Origin: Saprospiraceae bacterium
GTDB taxonomy: Bacteria > Bacteroidota > Bacteroidia > Chitinophagales > Saprospiraceae
Assembly: GCA_016709995.1 (NCBI GenBank)
Contig: JADJLQ010000002.1
Location: forward strand, 124,001 to 188,000
Direction of reading: 5' to 3'
Length of the DNA: 64,000 bases
Below are positions 54,942 to 63,539 of this stretch, piece by piece. Position numbers and translations under genes: made by a program. The first letter of the stretch is position 1. Every line of letters starts with the position of its first letter. The notes under the pieces are model-generated. The model saw only the letters and a list, made by a program, of their open reading frames with translations, had not been told where the DNA came from and did no database searches.

Positions 54942-55709
54942 TCATAAATCCAGCAGCACCAACAAAGAGGAGATCGCAGTCAGCCAAAGGATCAGGTTTT
55001 TAAACCTCCGCTCATTGAGGTTGGCCACAATCTTTACTCCCAACCAAAATCCAAGGAGTATACCGGGTACCAGTATCAGGTTGAGAGATAGTGTTTCTGG
55101 CGTCACTGTCTTCCACACCCATATATGAAACGGAAGCTTAAAAAGATTGAGTAAAAAAAACATCCATGCTGCTGTCCCAATAAAATTATCTTTTAACACC
55201 CGCATGCTGATAAAATAGATATTAGAAAATCCTCCGGCCAGATTGCCTATCATTGAAGTAAATCCTGTCGCCAATCCCATCACCGAGGAAACAGCCCAAT
55301 GCGAAGGGATGCGGGCCAGCGGTTTCTTTTCCCAATAAAACAAAGCACCTACCGACAATAAGATGATGCCTGCCATCATGCGTTTGAATAATTGGTCATC
55401 TATTCTGTGTCCAAACCATGCCGCGAAGATCACACCGATCGCTATCCATGGGATCAGCTTGATGAGAATGGGCCAGACTGCATGCCTTTTGTAGTAATAT
55501 ACCGCGCAGATGTCTGCCACGATGAGCATGGGCAATAAGATTCCGGTGGATGGCCGGCTGCCAAATATCCAGGCCCAGATGGCAACAGAGATAATTGATA
55601 TCGGTCCCACACCTGCCTTGGACATACCTGTGATCATGGAGGCCATAATGATCAGCGACCATTGGAGAGGGGTGAGATGATATTCAATTGGAATGAAAGT
55701 CAGATACAT
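54942..55709 (-). CDS. TauE/SafE-family sulfite/anion exporter
   Basis: A 255-residue membrane protein with about eight helices in two similar halves: IMASMITGMSKAGVGPISII and, in the second half, VMGLATGFTSMIGNLAGGFS. These Gly-rich first-helix motifs define the family, which exports sulfite, sulfoacetate and other small anions. No sulfonate-degradation genes are nearby, so the substrate is open. It is followed by the second GH95 gene, 43 bp away, and preceded by MscS, 48 bp upstream, on the same strand. Confidence 0.87.
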   Translation of the reverse strand: MYLTFIPIEYHLTPLQWSLIIMASMITGMSKAGVGPISIISVAIWAWIFGSRPSTGILLPMLIVADICAVYYYKRHAVWPILIKLIPWIAIGVIFAAWFGHRIDDQLFKRMMAGIILLSVGALFYWEKKPLARIPSHWAVSSVMGLATGFTSMIGNLAGGFSNIYFISMRVLKDNFIGTAAWMFFLLNLFKLPFHIWVWKTVTPETLSLNLILVPGILLGFWLGVKIVANLNERRFKNLILWLTAISSLLVLLDL

Positions 55710-55757
55710 GCCGTGCAGTGTAAAAGTAATGAGAGTCTATCGACTATCTTGGTTTTC

Positions 55758-56666
55758 CTAACTTTCAATTTTCTTTTGTGTGTCTTTTTGTAGCGACTCG
55801 GTTATACCACTACCCGTGTCATGATGAAGTACCATTTGTGGAAAAGGGATTTCGATACCTGCTCGATTAAATTCCTTTAAAAGTCTTTTTCGTATTTCTC
55901 CCGCTATTACCCATTGTTTTAAGGGTTGAGTATCTCCTACAATTTTGATGATAATAGAAGAATCAGCAAAGTCATCTATTCTTAAAAAACGCGGTGGGGT
56001 GATAATGGAGCCCTTCCAGTCAGGATCACTGGCCATGTCATTGCCAATGCGATTGACCACTTCTTCTACCTGGTCCATATTGGCGTTGTACGATACACCA
56101 ACATTGATATTCACCCTGGCGAAAGTTTTTGAAAGGTTGGAGACTATTTTTATTTCTCCATGAGGTATGTGATGGACGGTACCATCCAGGTCTCTAAGTG
56201 TACTCCTTCTCAAACTAATATCTTCGACTAATCCTGAGGTTTCATTGAGAAAGACCACATCCCCGATCCGATATTGATTTTCCAATATGATAAATAGTCC
56301 GGTGATCAAATCCCTGATGATATATTGTCCTCCAAACCCCAATGCCAGGCCTACGATCCCGGCTCCCGCCAAGATAGGTCCTATCATAATACCGATTTCT
56401 TGCAGGAACATCATCCCAACTAATATTATCAGCACCACCCTAAACGTAACTGCAAAAATGCGAATGAGGGTATCTTCTCTTTTCTTTTCAGATTCATTGG
56501 AGGAATGGTTGTCTGGTTTTACAGAAATCCTTACAGCACCCTCTATAAACCTGGCTGCTAGCTTGTGAATAAAGTATGCCCCGACGAGAATCAACAATAT
56601 TTTTAATCCATGTGTGAATATCCACGGGATCAACTGTGCCGTCCATTTTTCAAAATACTCTTTCAT
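55758..56666 (-). CDS. Small-conductance mechanosensitive channel (MscS family)
   Basis: A 302-residue MscS-like channel. The pore helix AGAGIVGLALGFGGQYIIRD carries the Ala/Gly pattern that lines the pore, and LITGLFIILENQYRIGDVVF begins the beta domain. The C-terminal alpha/beta domain has LRRSTLRDLDGTVHHIPHGE and ends in EFNRAGIEIPFPQMVLH. It releases solutes on osmotic downshock. Two to three helices precede the pore, as in E. coli MscS. No unusual feature. Confidence 0.92.
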   Translation of the reverse strand: MKEYFEKWTAQLIPWIFTHGLKILLILVGAYFIHKLAARFIEGAVRISVKPDNHSSNESEKKREDTLIRIFAVTFRVVLIILVGMMFLQEIGIMIGPILAGAGIVGLALGFGGQYIIRDLITGLFIILENQYRIGDVVFLNETSGLVEDISLRRSTLRDLDGTVHHIPHGEIKIVSNLSKTFARVNINVGVSYNANMDQVEEVVNRIGNDMASDPDWKGSIITPPRFLRIDDFADSSIIIKIVGDTQPLKQWVIAGEIRKRLLKEFNRAGIEIPFPQMVLHHDTGSGITESLQKDTQKKIES

Positions 56667-56918
56667 TCAATGTCCTTATTTGGTTATTGTTCTTAATATA
56701 GTCTTTTTCTGGATAGTGGTATTTTGCCACGCTGTAAATACGATATAACCTGTCGATTAAAGCAAAAACTGCTGGACCAAAAGTGGTATCCGAAAGTGTT
56801 GACTTTGCAAGATCTCTGAAGACTTGAAATCTTTTTATATAATTCTATTATTTCCGAGCAATAAAGTATCGATGAAATAGAGAATCTACTTAACTTGACG
56901 CTATCAAATAAAATAAAA

Positions 56919-58391
56919 ATGAATAAAAAGATCAACAAAAAACGGAGGGAATTTGTCAAGCAATCCGGGATAGCCGCTGCTTCTTTCTTTATTGTGCCTA
57001 GATATGTGTTGGGCAAGGGGTATACCGCACCCAGCGACCGCCTTAACCTGGCAGCCATCGGGGCAGGAGGCAAAGGAGAGTCGGACATAAGAAATGCATT
57101 CTATAACGGTGTCAATCAGGTTGTTGCACTGACCGATGTCGATACCGCCCGTTGTAAAAATTCACTTGAAAAATTTTCTTCTGCGACCAGGTTCAAAGAT
57201 TTTCGAAAGATGTTTGATACCATGGGTAAAGACATCGATGCGGTGACTATCTCTGCTCCTGATCATATCCATGGCATAGCCGCTATAACGGCCATGCAGC
57301 TGGGCAAACATGTGTATGTTCAAAAACCTTTGACCCACAATCTTTATGAAGCCAGACAACTGACCGAAGCTGCCAGAAAATATAAAGTAGTATCTCAAAT
57401 GGGTAACCAGGGAGCCTCTAACCCCGGTCAACAGCAGATGATTCAGTGGTTTGACAAGGGTTTGATCGGTAAGGTTGACAAAGTATATGTCTGGACCAAT
57501 CGACCGGTATGGCCTCAGGGTATCCCTGCCCCTACTGAAAAACCGCCTCTCCCTGAGTCCATGTCACCTGCCGATTGGGATTTGTTTCTAGGCCCTGCCA
57601 GTTATGTAGATTATCATCCACTGTATCACCCTTTTAAATGGAGGGGTTGGTGGAATTTTGGCACCGGCGCCCTTGGCGATATGGGTTGTCACCTCATAGA
57701 TCCTCCGTTTAGAGTCTTGGGGCTTGGTTACCCCACAGAAGTAGAGTGTAGTGTGGGCCAGGTGTTTAAACAAGATTGGGTACCTGAGTTTATACCAGAA
57801 GGTTGTCCTCCTTCATCTCACGTTCAGCTCAAATTTAATGCTACTGCCAAAAATAAAAGTGCAATTACCCTCACCTGGTACGATGGAGGCATCCGCCCCT
57901 TCCATCCGGAGTGGATCCCTGCTAACGAGCCCATCGGTGACACCGACAGCGCCAATGGTGTTATGATGATAGGCACCAAAGGTGTCATGACCTGTGGCAC
58001 TTATGGATTGGTACCCAAGATTTATTTTAAAAACGGTAAAAAATTGGAGATGGATCCTAATTTTTCAACTAGCAATAAAAATGAAAAGCTGCCGGAGTAT
58101 GGCCATCAGGTATCCTGGACAGAAGCCTGCAAAGCCGGTTTTGGTAGTGCACAGCATCGATCCCTCACCTCTTCTTTTGATTATTCCGGTCCTTTGACAG
58201 AGACCGTCATCATGGGTAACCTGGCTATCAGAAGCTATGGTCTCGGCACTCCCAATGCCAATGGTAGAGGCATGACATATAATGGTCGTAAAAAGCTTTT
58301 ATGGGACGGCAAGAATATGAAGATCACTAATCATGATGAAGCCAACCAGTTTGTAGGCCGATCCTATCGTGAAGGTTGGAAGTTGATTTGA
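56919..58391 (+). CDS. Tat-exported Gfo/Idh/MocA-family oxidoreductase
   Basis: Start set at the ATG at 56919, which gives a twin-arginine signal (KKRREFVKQSGIAAASFFIV); the longer frame starts with TTG. The Rossmann fold follows with RLNLAAIGAGGKGESDIRNA, VVALTDVDTARCKN, DAVTISAPDHIHGIAAITAM and the family hallmark GKHVYVQKPLTHNLYEARQL (the EKP-type lysine is here QKP). The catalytic-side segment WWNFGTGALGDMGCHLIDPP is present. It binds NAD(P) and probably oxidises a sugar or polyol outside the cytoplasm; Tat export implies folding with cofactor before export. Length is usual for the Tat-signal subgroup. A terminator follows at 58420-58451. Confidence 0.9.
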   Translation: MNKKINKKRREFVKQSGIAAASFFIVPRYVLGKGYTAPSDRLNLAAIGAGGKGESDIRNAFYNGVNQVVALTDVDTARCKNSLEKFSSATRFKDFRKMFDTMGKDIDAVTISAPDHIHGIAAITAMQLGKHVYVQKPLTHNLYEARQLTEAARKYKVVSQMGNQGASNPGQQQMIQWFDKGLIGKVDKVYVWTNRPVWPQGIPAPTEKPPLPESMSPADWDLFLGPASYVDYHPLYHPFKWRGWWNFGTGALGDMGCHLIDPPFRVLGLGYPTEVECSVGQVFKQDWVPEFIPEGCPPSSHVQLKFNATAKNKSAITLTWYDGGIRPFHPEWIPANEPIGDTDSANGVMMIGTKGVMTCGTYGLVPKIYFKNGKKLEMDPNFSTSNKNEKLPEYGHQVSWTEACKAGFGSAQHRSLTSSFDYSGPLTETVIMGNLAIRSYGLGTPNANGRGMTYNGRKKLLWDGKNMKITNHDEANQFVGRSYREGWKLI

Positions 58392-58419
58392 GAATAATTT
58401 CAATTCACAGATACTAAAG

Positions 58420-58451
58420 CCCTTTCAATCTATTTTGGAAGGGTTTTTTTT
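58420..58451 (+). terminator. Intrinsic terminator of the Gfo/Idh/MocA gene
   Basis: A 7-bp stem (CCCTTTC at 58420-58426 pairing with GGAAGGG at 58437-58443, one G-U wobble) is followed by eight T residues. It stands 29 bp past the stop codon of the oxidoreductase and 120 bp before the BlaI gene. Confidence 0.75.
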
Positions 58452-58527
58452 ATTTAGCCCATCAAACAAGGTCTGAGGTTTTGACACTGGGTTGTATGCA
58501 ACATACAAAATATTTTTTTCTTACCCC

Positions 58528-58573
58528 TTGACAATACTACGAAAACATCGTAGATTTGACAAAAAATTCGTAG
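58528..58573 (+). promoter_or_regulatory. Promoter and BlaI-type operator of the blaI-M56 operon
   Basis: A Bacteroidota-type promoter is visible: TTGACA at 58528-58533, 17 bp, then TAGATTTG at 58551-58558, matching the TTG and TAnnTTTG elements. An inverted repeat CTACGA/TCGTAG (58537-58542 and 58548-58553, 5-bp spacer) lies between the two boxes and overlaps the second, so a bound repressor would block the polymerase. A further half-site TCGTAG at 58568-58573 abuts the start codon, 20 bp after the previous one. BlaI/MecI dimers bind such palindromes, which supports autoregulation. Confidence 0.75.
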
Positions 58574-58942
58574 ATGATTCAAAGATTAACCCCTCAGGAA
58601 GAGCAAGCGATGAAGGTCATCTGGCTGCTCGGCGAGACCAATATCCGCGCTATCCTTGATGAACTTGGAGAGGCTGAAGTGCCTTATACCACCCTGGCCT
58701 CGACGATCAAAAATCTCGAGAAGAAAAAATATCTCACTTCCCGCAAGATCGGCAATGTAAGTCTCTATAAGCCGACCGTGACCGAAAAACAGTACAAAAA
58801 ATCTTTCATGCAGGGATTTGTCAAAGACTACTTCGACAATAGCTACAAAGACATGGTCAATTTTTTTGTGGAACAAGAACGACTAAGTCCCTCCGAACTC
58901 AAAGAAATCATTGCTCTCATCGAAAAAAGTAAAAAATCATGA
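58574..58942 (+). CDS. BlaI/MecI/CopY-family repressor
   Basis: A 122-residue winged-helix repressor. The DNA-binding domain shows LTPQEEQAMKVIWLLGETNI, RAILDELGEAEVPYTTLAST, IKNLEKKKYLTSRKIGNVSL and YKPTVTEKQY, the usual order in BlaI. The C-terminal helices (FVKDYFDNSYKDMVNFFVEQ) form the dimerisation domain. The stop overlaps the start of the M56 peptidase gene by 4 bp, the standard repressor-sensor arrangement. The target palindrome is visible upstream at 58537-58553. No beta-lactamase gene is adjacent, so the pair probably responds to another envelope signal. Confidence 0.92.
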   Translation: MIQRLTPQEEQAMKVIWLLGETNIRAILDELGEAEVPYTTLASTIKNLEKKKYLTSRKIGNVSLYKPTVTEKQYKKSFMQGFVKDYFDNSYKDMVNFFVEQERLSPSELKEIIALIEKSKKS

Positions 58943-60474
58943 TTGCCCCTGTTTTGATGTTTTGTCTAAAACTATCGATCGCCTTGAGTGTATTGATGCT
59001 GTGCTATCAATTGTTTTTATCAAGGCTTACTTTTTTTACTTCCATTCGATGGTATTTCATCTTTGGTATTCTCCTATCTTTTATTCTGTCCACGGCTACC
59101 TTCAGCTCAAGCCCAATCTCTCCAGTTTCCTTTTCGGATCCTTTGACACGGTATATACCCAGTCTCCATCAATTTTCCATTTCCGAAACTACGGTGACTG
59201 ACACTGCTGCTTTACCTTATTCTCCTGGTCAATGGTTGATCTTTTTTTGGATCCTCGGTATGACCATCTTTATTGCCAGGTTCGTTATACAATTTTCGTC
59301 ATTAATTGGACTAAAAAAGCGAGCTATCAAACTAGTGCCCTCAGAACTTCCAATTTATATTTTAGATCAAAAAATCACCCCTTTTTCTTTTATAGACTCG
59401 ATCTTTATAAATCCGACAGGAATGTCTTCTGATGAATATGAAAAAATAATCCGCCATGAGTGGATCCATATTCGTCAACGGCACAGCTTTGACATATTGA
59501 TTGGTGAGCTCATCTGTATTCTCAATTGGTACAATCCTGTAGCCTGGTTGCTTAAAAAATCTATCCGTCAAAACCTGGAGTATCTCACTGACGACCTGAT
59601 GGTCAGGCAGGGAGTGGACGCCCAAGCTTATCAGTATCTATTGGTAAAGGCTCTTGGTCAAAACACGTACTCTTTCTCTTCTACCTTTAATTTTCATTCT
59701 TTAAAATCCCGTTTACTTATGATCAATCGTATTAAATCTCATCCCTTTCAACGATTAAAATTTTTAATTGTCCTACCCGTGGTGCTTATCTTATTATTGG
59801 CCTTTAGATCTGCTCCTGCAGTCATTCCGGACACATTGACTTCGGTGAATGCTTTTATAGATATACCTATATCATTGCCCTCGACAGATTTGGGTAGCTC
59901 CGTCCATCCTCAACCAGCAATTGTACCATTTAAAAGTATATCGGAACGCTTTATTACAGATACTGTGCCACAAAAAAAATCGAAAAAGGACGAAGACTAT
60001 TCCATGTCCTGGTCCTGGTCTACCGATGAGGATGATGAGATCAGGCGCATCACCATTCAGGGCAACTCGGATGATGGGGATGTCGCTACCGTTTATTTTA
60101 TCAATGGCGATAAAAAGGCTTTTAACCTCAACGATATAGCTGAAAGACGAGAGTTCAATGACAAATACGGTAGTAAAATGCCGATGGTACCACCAGTTCC
60201 TCCAGTTCCTCCAGTGCCCCCCATCCCGCCAGTTCCTCCAGTGCCGCCGGTGCCTCCCATCCCGCCGGTGCCTCCAGTACCGCCGGTGCCACCAGTACCC
60301 GGCTTGAGTCTTTTAGAAGATATTCGGCTTCCTGATGATATATTAGAAATCTCGCAAACCAGAGAAAAAATCAAGTTTAAGTTTAAAGACGGTCACGAAG
60401 AGTCATACGATATGAATGACCCTAAATCCAAAAAGAAATTTAAGGAGAAATTTAAAGACATTGAAGAGAATTAG
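58939..60474 (+). CDS. M56 (BlaR1-like) membrane metallopeptidase with VPP-repeat tail
   Basis: A 511-residue sensor-protease. The membrane half has helices near residues 5-28, 35-55, 90-115 and 275-290. The zinc motif is RHEWIHIRQRH (HExxH in the form HEWIH), followed by GELICILNWYNPVAWLLKKS and the LEYLTDDLMVRQG segment with the third ligand glutamate or aspartate. Beyond the last helix the periplasmic part contains an acidic stretch, then 12 or 13 repeats of VPP/IPP (residues 417-454), then a lysine-rich tail with IKFKFKDGHEESYDM. There is no penicillin-binding domain, unlike BlaR1, so the signal is unknown. It overlaps the repressor gene by 4 bp. Confidence 0.88.
   Translation: MIAPVLMFCLKLSIALSVLMLCYQLFLSRLTFFTSIRWYFIFGILLSFILSTATFSSSPISPVSFSDPLTRYIPSLHQFSISETTVTDTAALPYSPGQWLIFFWILGMTIFIARFVIQFSSLIGLKKRAIKLVPSELPIYILDQKITPFSFIDSIFINPTGMSSDEYEKIIRHEWIHIRQRHSFDILIGELICILNWYNPVAWLLKKSIRQNLEYLTDDLMVRQGVDAQAYQYLLVKALGQNTYSFSSTFNFHSLKSRLLMINRIKSHPFQRLKFLIVLPVVLILLLAFRSAPAVIPDTLTSVNAFIDIPISLPSTDLGSSVHPQPAIVPFKSISERFITDTVPQKKSKKDEDYSMSWSWSTDEDDEIRRITIQGNSDDGDVATVYFINGDKKAFNLNDIAERREFNDKYGSKMPMVPPVPPVPPVPPIPPVPPVPPVPPIPPVPPVPPVPPVPGLSLLEDIRLPDDILEISQTREKIKFKFKDGHEESYDMNDPKSKKKFKEKFKDIEEN
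60187..60299 (+). repeat. In-frame 9-bp tandem repeat coding for (V/I)PP units
   Basis: Tandem units of nine bases of the type CCNGTNCCN-like, coding for valine or isoleucine followed by two prolines, about 12 times within the M56 gene. Third bases vary freely while the amino acids are kept, so the repeat is old enough to drift but still under coding selection. It should form a stiff polyproline rod between the membrane part and the C-terminal domain. Confidence 0.85.
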
Positions 60475-60529
60475 CCGACCCGCCGGAGTGGAATAAAAAA
60501 TTATTTTGGTTAGGCCTGTTTTAAAACCG

Positions 60530-60553
60530 GGGGCTATAGATGGCCCCTTTTTT
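60530..60553 (+). terminator. Terminator of the blaI-M56 operon
   Basis: A short GC-rich stem (GGGGC at 60530-60534 with GCCCC at 60543-60547, 8-base loop) is followed by a run of T starting at 60548. It lies 56 bp past the M56 stop codon. Confidence 0.6.
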
Positions 60554-60588
60554 GTATTCCTGTAGAATTGATCTACTTAATAATAAAC

Positions 60589-60674
60589 GCAAATAACGCA
60601 TTAGCGCTATTTGCCCAAAGGGTCCGACGCTTGCGGTTGGACTGTGACATTTATCTTCATCAGCTGATGAAGAT
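60589..60674. repeat. Second copy of dispersed intergenic hairpin element
   Basis: An imperfect hairpin (11-base arms at 60589-60599 and 60604-60614) is followed by TGCCCAAAGGGTCCGACG, which matches TGCCCGAAGGGTCTGATG at about 13261-13278 with three differences. A perfect 22-bp palindrome lies at 60653-60674 (half ATCTTCATCAG). Both copies share the GCATTAG loop region and sit in intergenic DNA, so this is a repeat family rather than chance. Confidence 0.55.
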
Positions 60675-60741
60675 ATTGATCTTAGACATTCCAATGCTCA
60701 ATATGGGATAATATCTTATTTTCACGCTTCAACCACGAAGC

Positions 60742-61221
60742 ATGAAATACCTTGTTTTTTTATTGATTTTAATCTCGGCCTGTAAACCTCGTGAAGAAAG
60801 TAGTTCGGTGGCGGCAGAGCCTGCTGCTGATCTGTATGCCTACGACAGTCTTTATGCCGCAAGCCTTGGTGCCGATGATTATGGGATGAAATCTTATGTG
60901 CTGGTCATGTTAAAGCGTGGGCCCAATCGATCCCAGGATTCAACCACCCGAGCTCAACTTCAGGCTGCCCATATGGCAAATATCAATCGCCTGGCTGAGG
61001 AGGGTAAATTGGTGTTGGCCGGTCCTATGATGACGGACGAAGACATCCGGGGAATTTATCTTTTTAACGTGACTACTTTAGAGGAAGCAAAAAAGCTGAC
61101 AGAGACTGACCCTGCTATACAGTCCGGGTCTCTCATTATGGAGATGCATCCCTGGTATGGCTCTGCTGCTTTGATGGATATACCCCGATTGCATAAACGC
61201 GCCTCTAAAAAAGACATTTAA
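60742..61221 (+). CDS. YciI-family lipoprotein
   Basis: A 159-residue lipoprotein (signal LLILISAC, Cys14). Mature residues about 50-140 match the YCII-related domain: MKSYVLVMLKRGPNRSQDST, AAHMANINRLAEEGKLVLAG, PMMTDEDIRGIYLFNV and EAKKLTETDPAIQSGSLIME, with the family's histidine in QAAHMANI and the aspartate in TDPAI. YciI proteins are small putative enzymes, usually cytoplasmic; export as a lipoprotein is less usual. Gene stands alone between the M56 operon and the broken DUF4838 gene. Confidence 0.87.
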   Translation: MKYLVFLLILISACKPREESSSVAAEPAADLYAYDSLYAASLGADDYGMKSYVLVMLKRGPNRSQDSTTRAQLQAAHMANINRLAEEGKLVLAGPMMTDEDIRGIYLFNVTTLEEAKKLTETDPAIQSGSLIMEMHPWYGSAALMDIPRLHKRASKKDI

Positions 61222-61247
61222 TTTACTCGATCCATACCCTCCTTTTT

Positions 61248-61279
61248 CTCCGTGTCTCTCTGTGCCCTCCGTGGTATCC
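61248..61279 (+). repeat. Fragment of a CTCTGTG/CCTCCGTGG-type intergenic repeat
   Basis: CTCCGTGTCTCTCTGTGCCC followed by TCCGTGGTATCC in a 91-bp gap. This pattern of alternating CTCTGTG and CTCCGTGG is widespread in intergenic DNA of many bacteria, as far as I recall. A part (CTGCCCTCCGTGCTATC) recurs at about 61326 inside the end of the DUF4838 frame, so that C-terminus may derive from the repeat. Confidence 0.3.
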
Positions 61280-61312
61280 TTACATTGCGAGGCAACCACT
61301 TCACTCCCCTTC

Positions 61313-63465
61313 CTATTCTCTTTCTGCCCTCCGTGCTATCTCCACATCCTTAGCCACCGTTCCGCGTAAATGCTCCCAATGAAACCGCAAATGATCATTT
61401 TCCTGCCAGGGTAATCCGTCCTGCTCGCTGTAATGCACCAGGGGCATATCCTTATATATAGGTCTGGTGATTTTTATGACTTCGTCCCAATACTGAAGAG
61501 CCCTGGTTAGATGATCTATGGCCGTTTGTTTATTGATATCTTTTCCCTGAGTCCTATAGGTTTGCAAAGCTATCGCTCCCTTTATTTTTTCTGCCAAATG
61601 TAATCCCAGATAGGCCCAGGTCCTGATGTCAGCTACTTCGTAGAAAAGTGCTTTATCGCTACAGCTATCAATGTTTTTGACCAGGCGCAATGCTTTGTTA
61701 CAATCTTTCGTCAACATGCTGGCCAATATGGGTGGTGTGATTTTCGTTTGTGGAAGTTTATTTTGACTTGAGACAGTCCTCACATATTGGTCTACAGATA
61801 CATAGTCGGTATCCAGGGGTGGCTGATGGATCAAGCGATCTATGGAAATATACTCTACCCGTTTGGTCAAATCATCCAGGGCCATCATACCTTCACTATA
61901 TAAGGTAAAGTCCCATCTAAGATCAAAATCGGAGGCTAGTCTCAGTGGAGTTTTTCCTGCCAGGACAGAAGCTGCAAGCAGATGTTTGCCACGATTACCA
62001 TATCTATATATGAATTCGTCATTAAATACATTATCAGTTACATATGGGTCATACAAGAGTCTGCCCCAGATTTTGTAGAACAACCATTGTCTTTCAAAAG
62101 CATAGGACCAGGTCATGGATGTCGTGTCTGATGTGAAATAGTCTTTGGCTGGAATATAGGTCTCCGAACCAATAAAATACCCACCTGAATAAGCTTGTTT
62201 GTTGTCCAGTATATGTTGTCTCACAAATGCCGGGACACCCCACCTTAAACAGAAAAAATCCTCATTGCGGGCAGTCCAGGTGATTTTATATTTTTCCGAG
62301 GTTGGTTTGAAATAGGTGTCATATAATTTTCCTCCATGTACTTTAAACAGCTTGGTAGAAGAGTGGGCGTGAGACCAATTAAATTTAAGATCTGCCCAAA
62401 TAGGGCCTTCTGTAAAACCTAAGTCCGCTTCAGATTCGATGATTTTGCGAGTGAGTTGCTCCGTTTCTATACTGGTGGCGCCTCCCGAGCCAGTGTTGCT
62501 GGACAGGGGTATGCGGTGGATAAATTTTGAAGGTCTGTTCGCTTGTTTTAAGCCTTCGATAATGGTCTCTCTGACCCAGGACTCCCTTTGCGCCGGAGTC
62601 ATCCCCCCCATATCCAAGGGTCAGTCCCATTCCGGTGAGCTCGGGATATTCATTGAGCATCTGAGTCACACTTTCCCTGGTATACCTTTTGATGATTTCA
62701 GCAGTATCTCCTTTAACAAAAAAGTGATGTTCGAGATTGTCCATGGCTACCTGGTGAGCCCTGGCAAATTCAGGGGTGACGAAAATATTGAACGGCATGA
62801 TATAGGTATCGATAGCCCTTTCACTGGCCATGTGGGTGATCGCATGAAAAAGAGTTTGCCATTCTTTCATTTCTTTGTCTGTCCAGGGGCTGGCTTCCGG
62901 AAAGTTCTTTGGTTTGATCAGATAGGTATAAGTATGAAGGTTCCAGAGCGTCAGACTATTGAGCCTTGTTTTCCGCCATCATGTCTAAAAATGCCTTCCA
63001 ATATAGGGTATCTCTACAGGTCTCATCATGCAGGCTCAAGGCATAGCTATGTCGATATGTATCCCAGGGTAGGTCATATTTAATACCCCGAATGGAAGAA
63101 AGGGTTTGCTTTGGCTGTTTTTAATCTGAGCCAGGGTATGGCCATGAATCAGGTCTTCTGCGATGGAGAGACATCCATAGATAAGTCCTCTTTCATCACC
63201 TCCCCGCACCAGGATTTGTCGTACTTTAAGTTGGATAACATATGCCTCTGCCTGTAGTTGCAGACTTATCTATACGCAAGTTTATTTGAAAAGGTTTATT
63301 TGATTTGGCGGTTTTTTGGTCTGCAGCAGTTAGGGCATCTTGCATTCTCGCTACAGCATAAGATTGCCTGGGTGAGGCAGGATCATAGGATATCGTCTGG
63401 GCTAAAACAGGTACAATAAAACGCTGGGCAAATAGGATCAGAAAGATCGTAGTACTTAACTTCAT
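61313..63465 (-). pseudogene. DUF4838 glycosidase-like gene broken by about four frameshifts
   Basis: Joined reading gives a secreted protein of about 715 residues. The signal peptide (LSTTIFLILFAQRFIVPVLA) and YAVARMQDALTAADQ belong to a glucuronidase-like N-domain, followed by ILVRGGDERGLIYGCLSIAE. The central DUF4838 barrel begins RGIKYDLPWDTYRHSYALSL, then SLTLWNLHTYTYLIKPKNFP, PFNIFVTPEFARAH and ELTGMGLTLG. Frames change at about 63250, 63100, 62968 and at the G7 run near 62603-62609 (a six-base run would restore frame). The C-terminal 434 codons are open. Corrected frames contain no other stop. Substrate unknown; relatives occur in polysaccharide loci. As with the GH3 gene, decay and sequencing error are both possible. 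Confidence 0.75.
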
Positions 63466-63539
63466 ATCCTGAATTTAATTAGATTCAATCATTAATATAA
63501 GGTTGGTTATTATTTCCATTCTCCGGGACCTATATTTTG

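Noticed and set aside
56693..57088. Minus-strand 131-codon frame before and across the oxidoreductase start
   Set aside because: Overlaps the Tat signal and Rossmann motif of the real gene and has no family signature.
60093..60374. Minus-strand glycine-rich 93-codon frame (GGTGG repeats)
   Set aside because: It is the reverse complement of the VPP repeats in the M56 gene; the plus frame has domain evidence and operon context.
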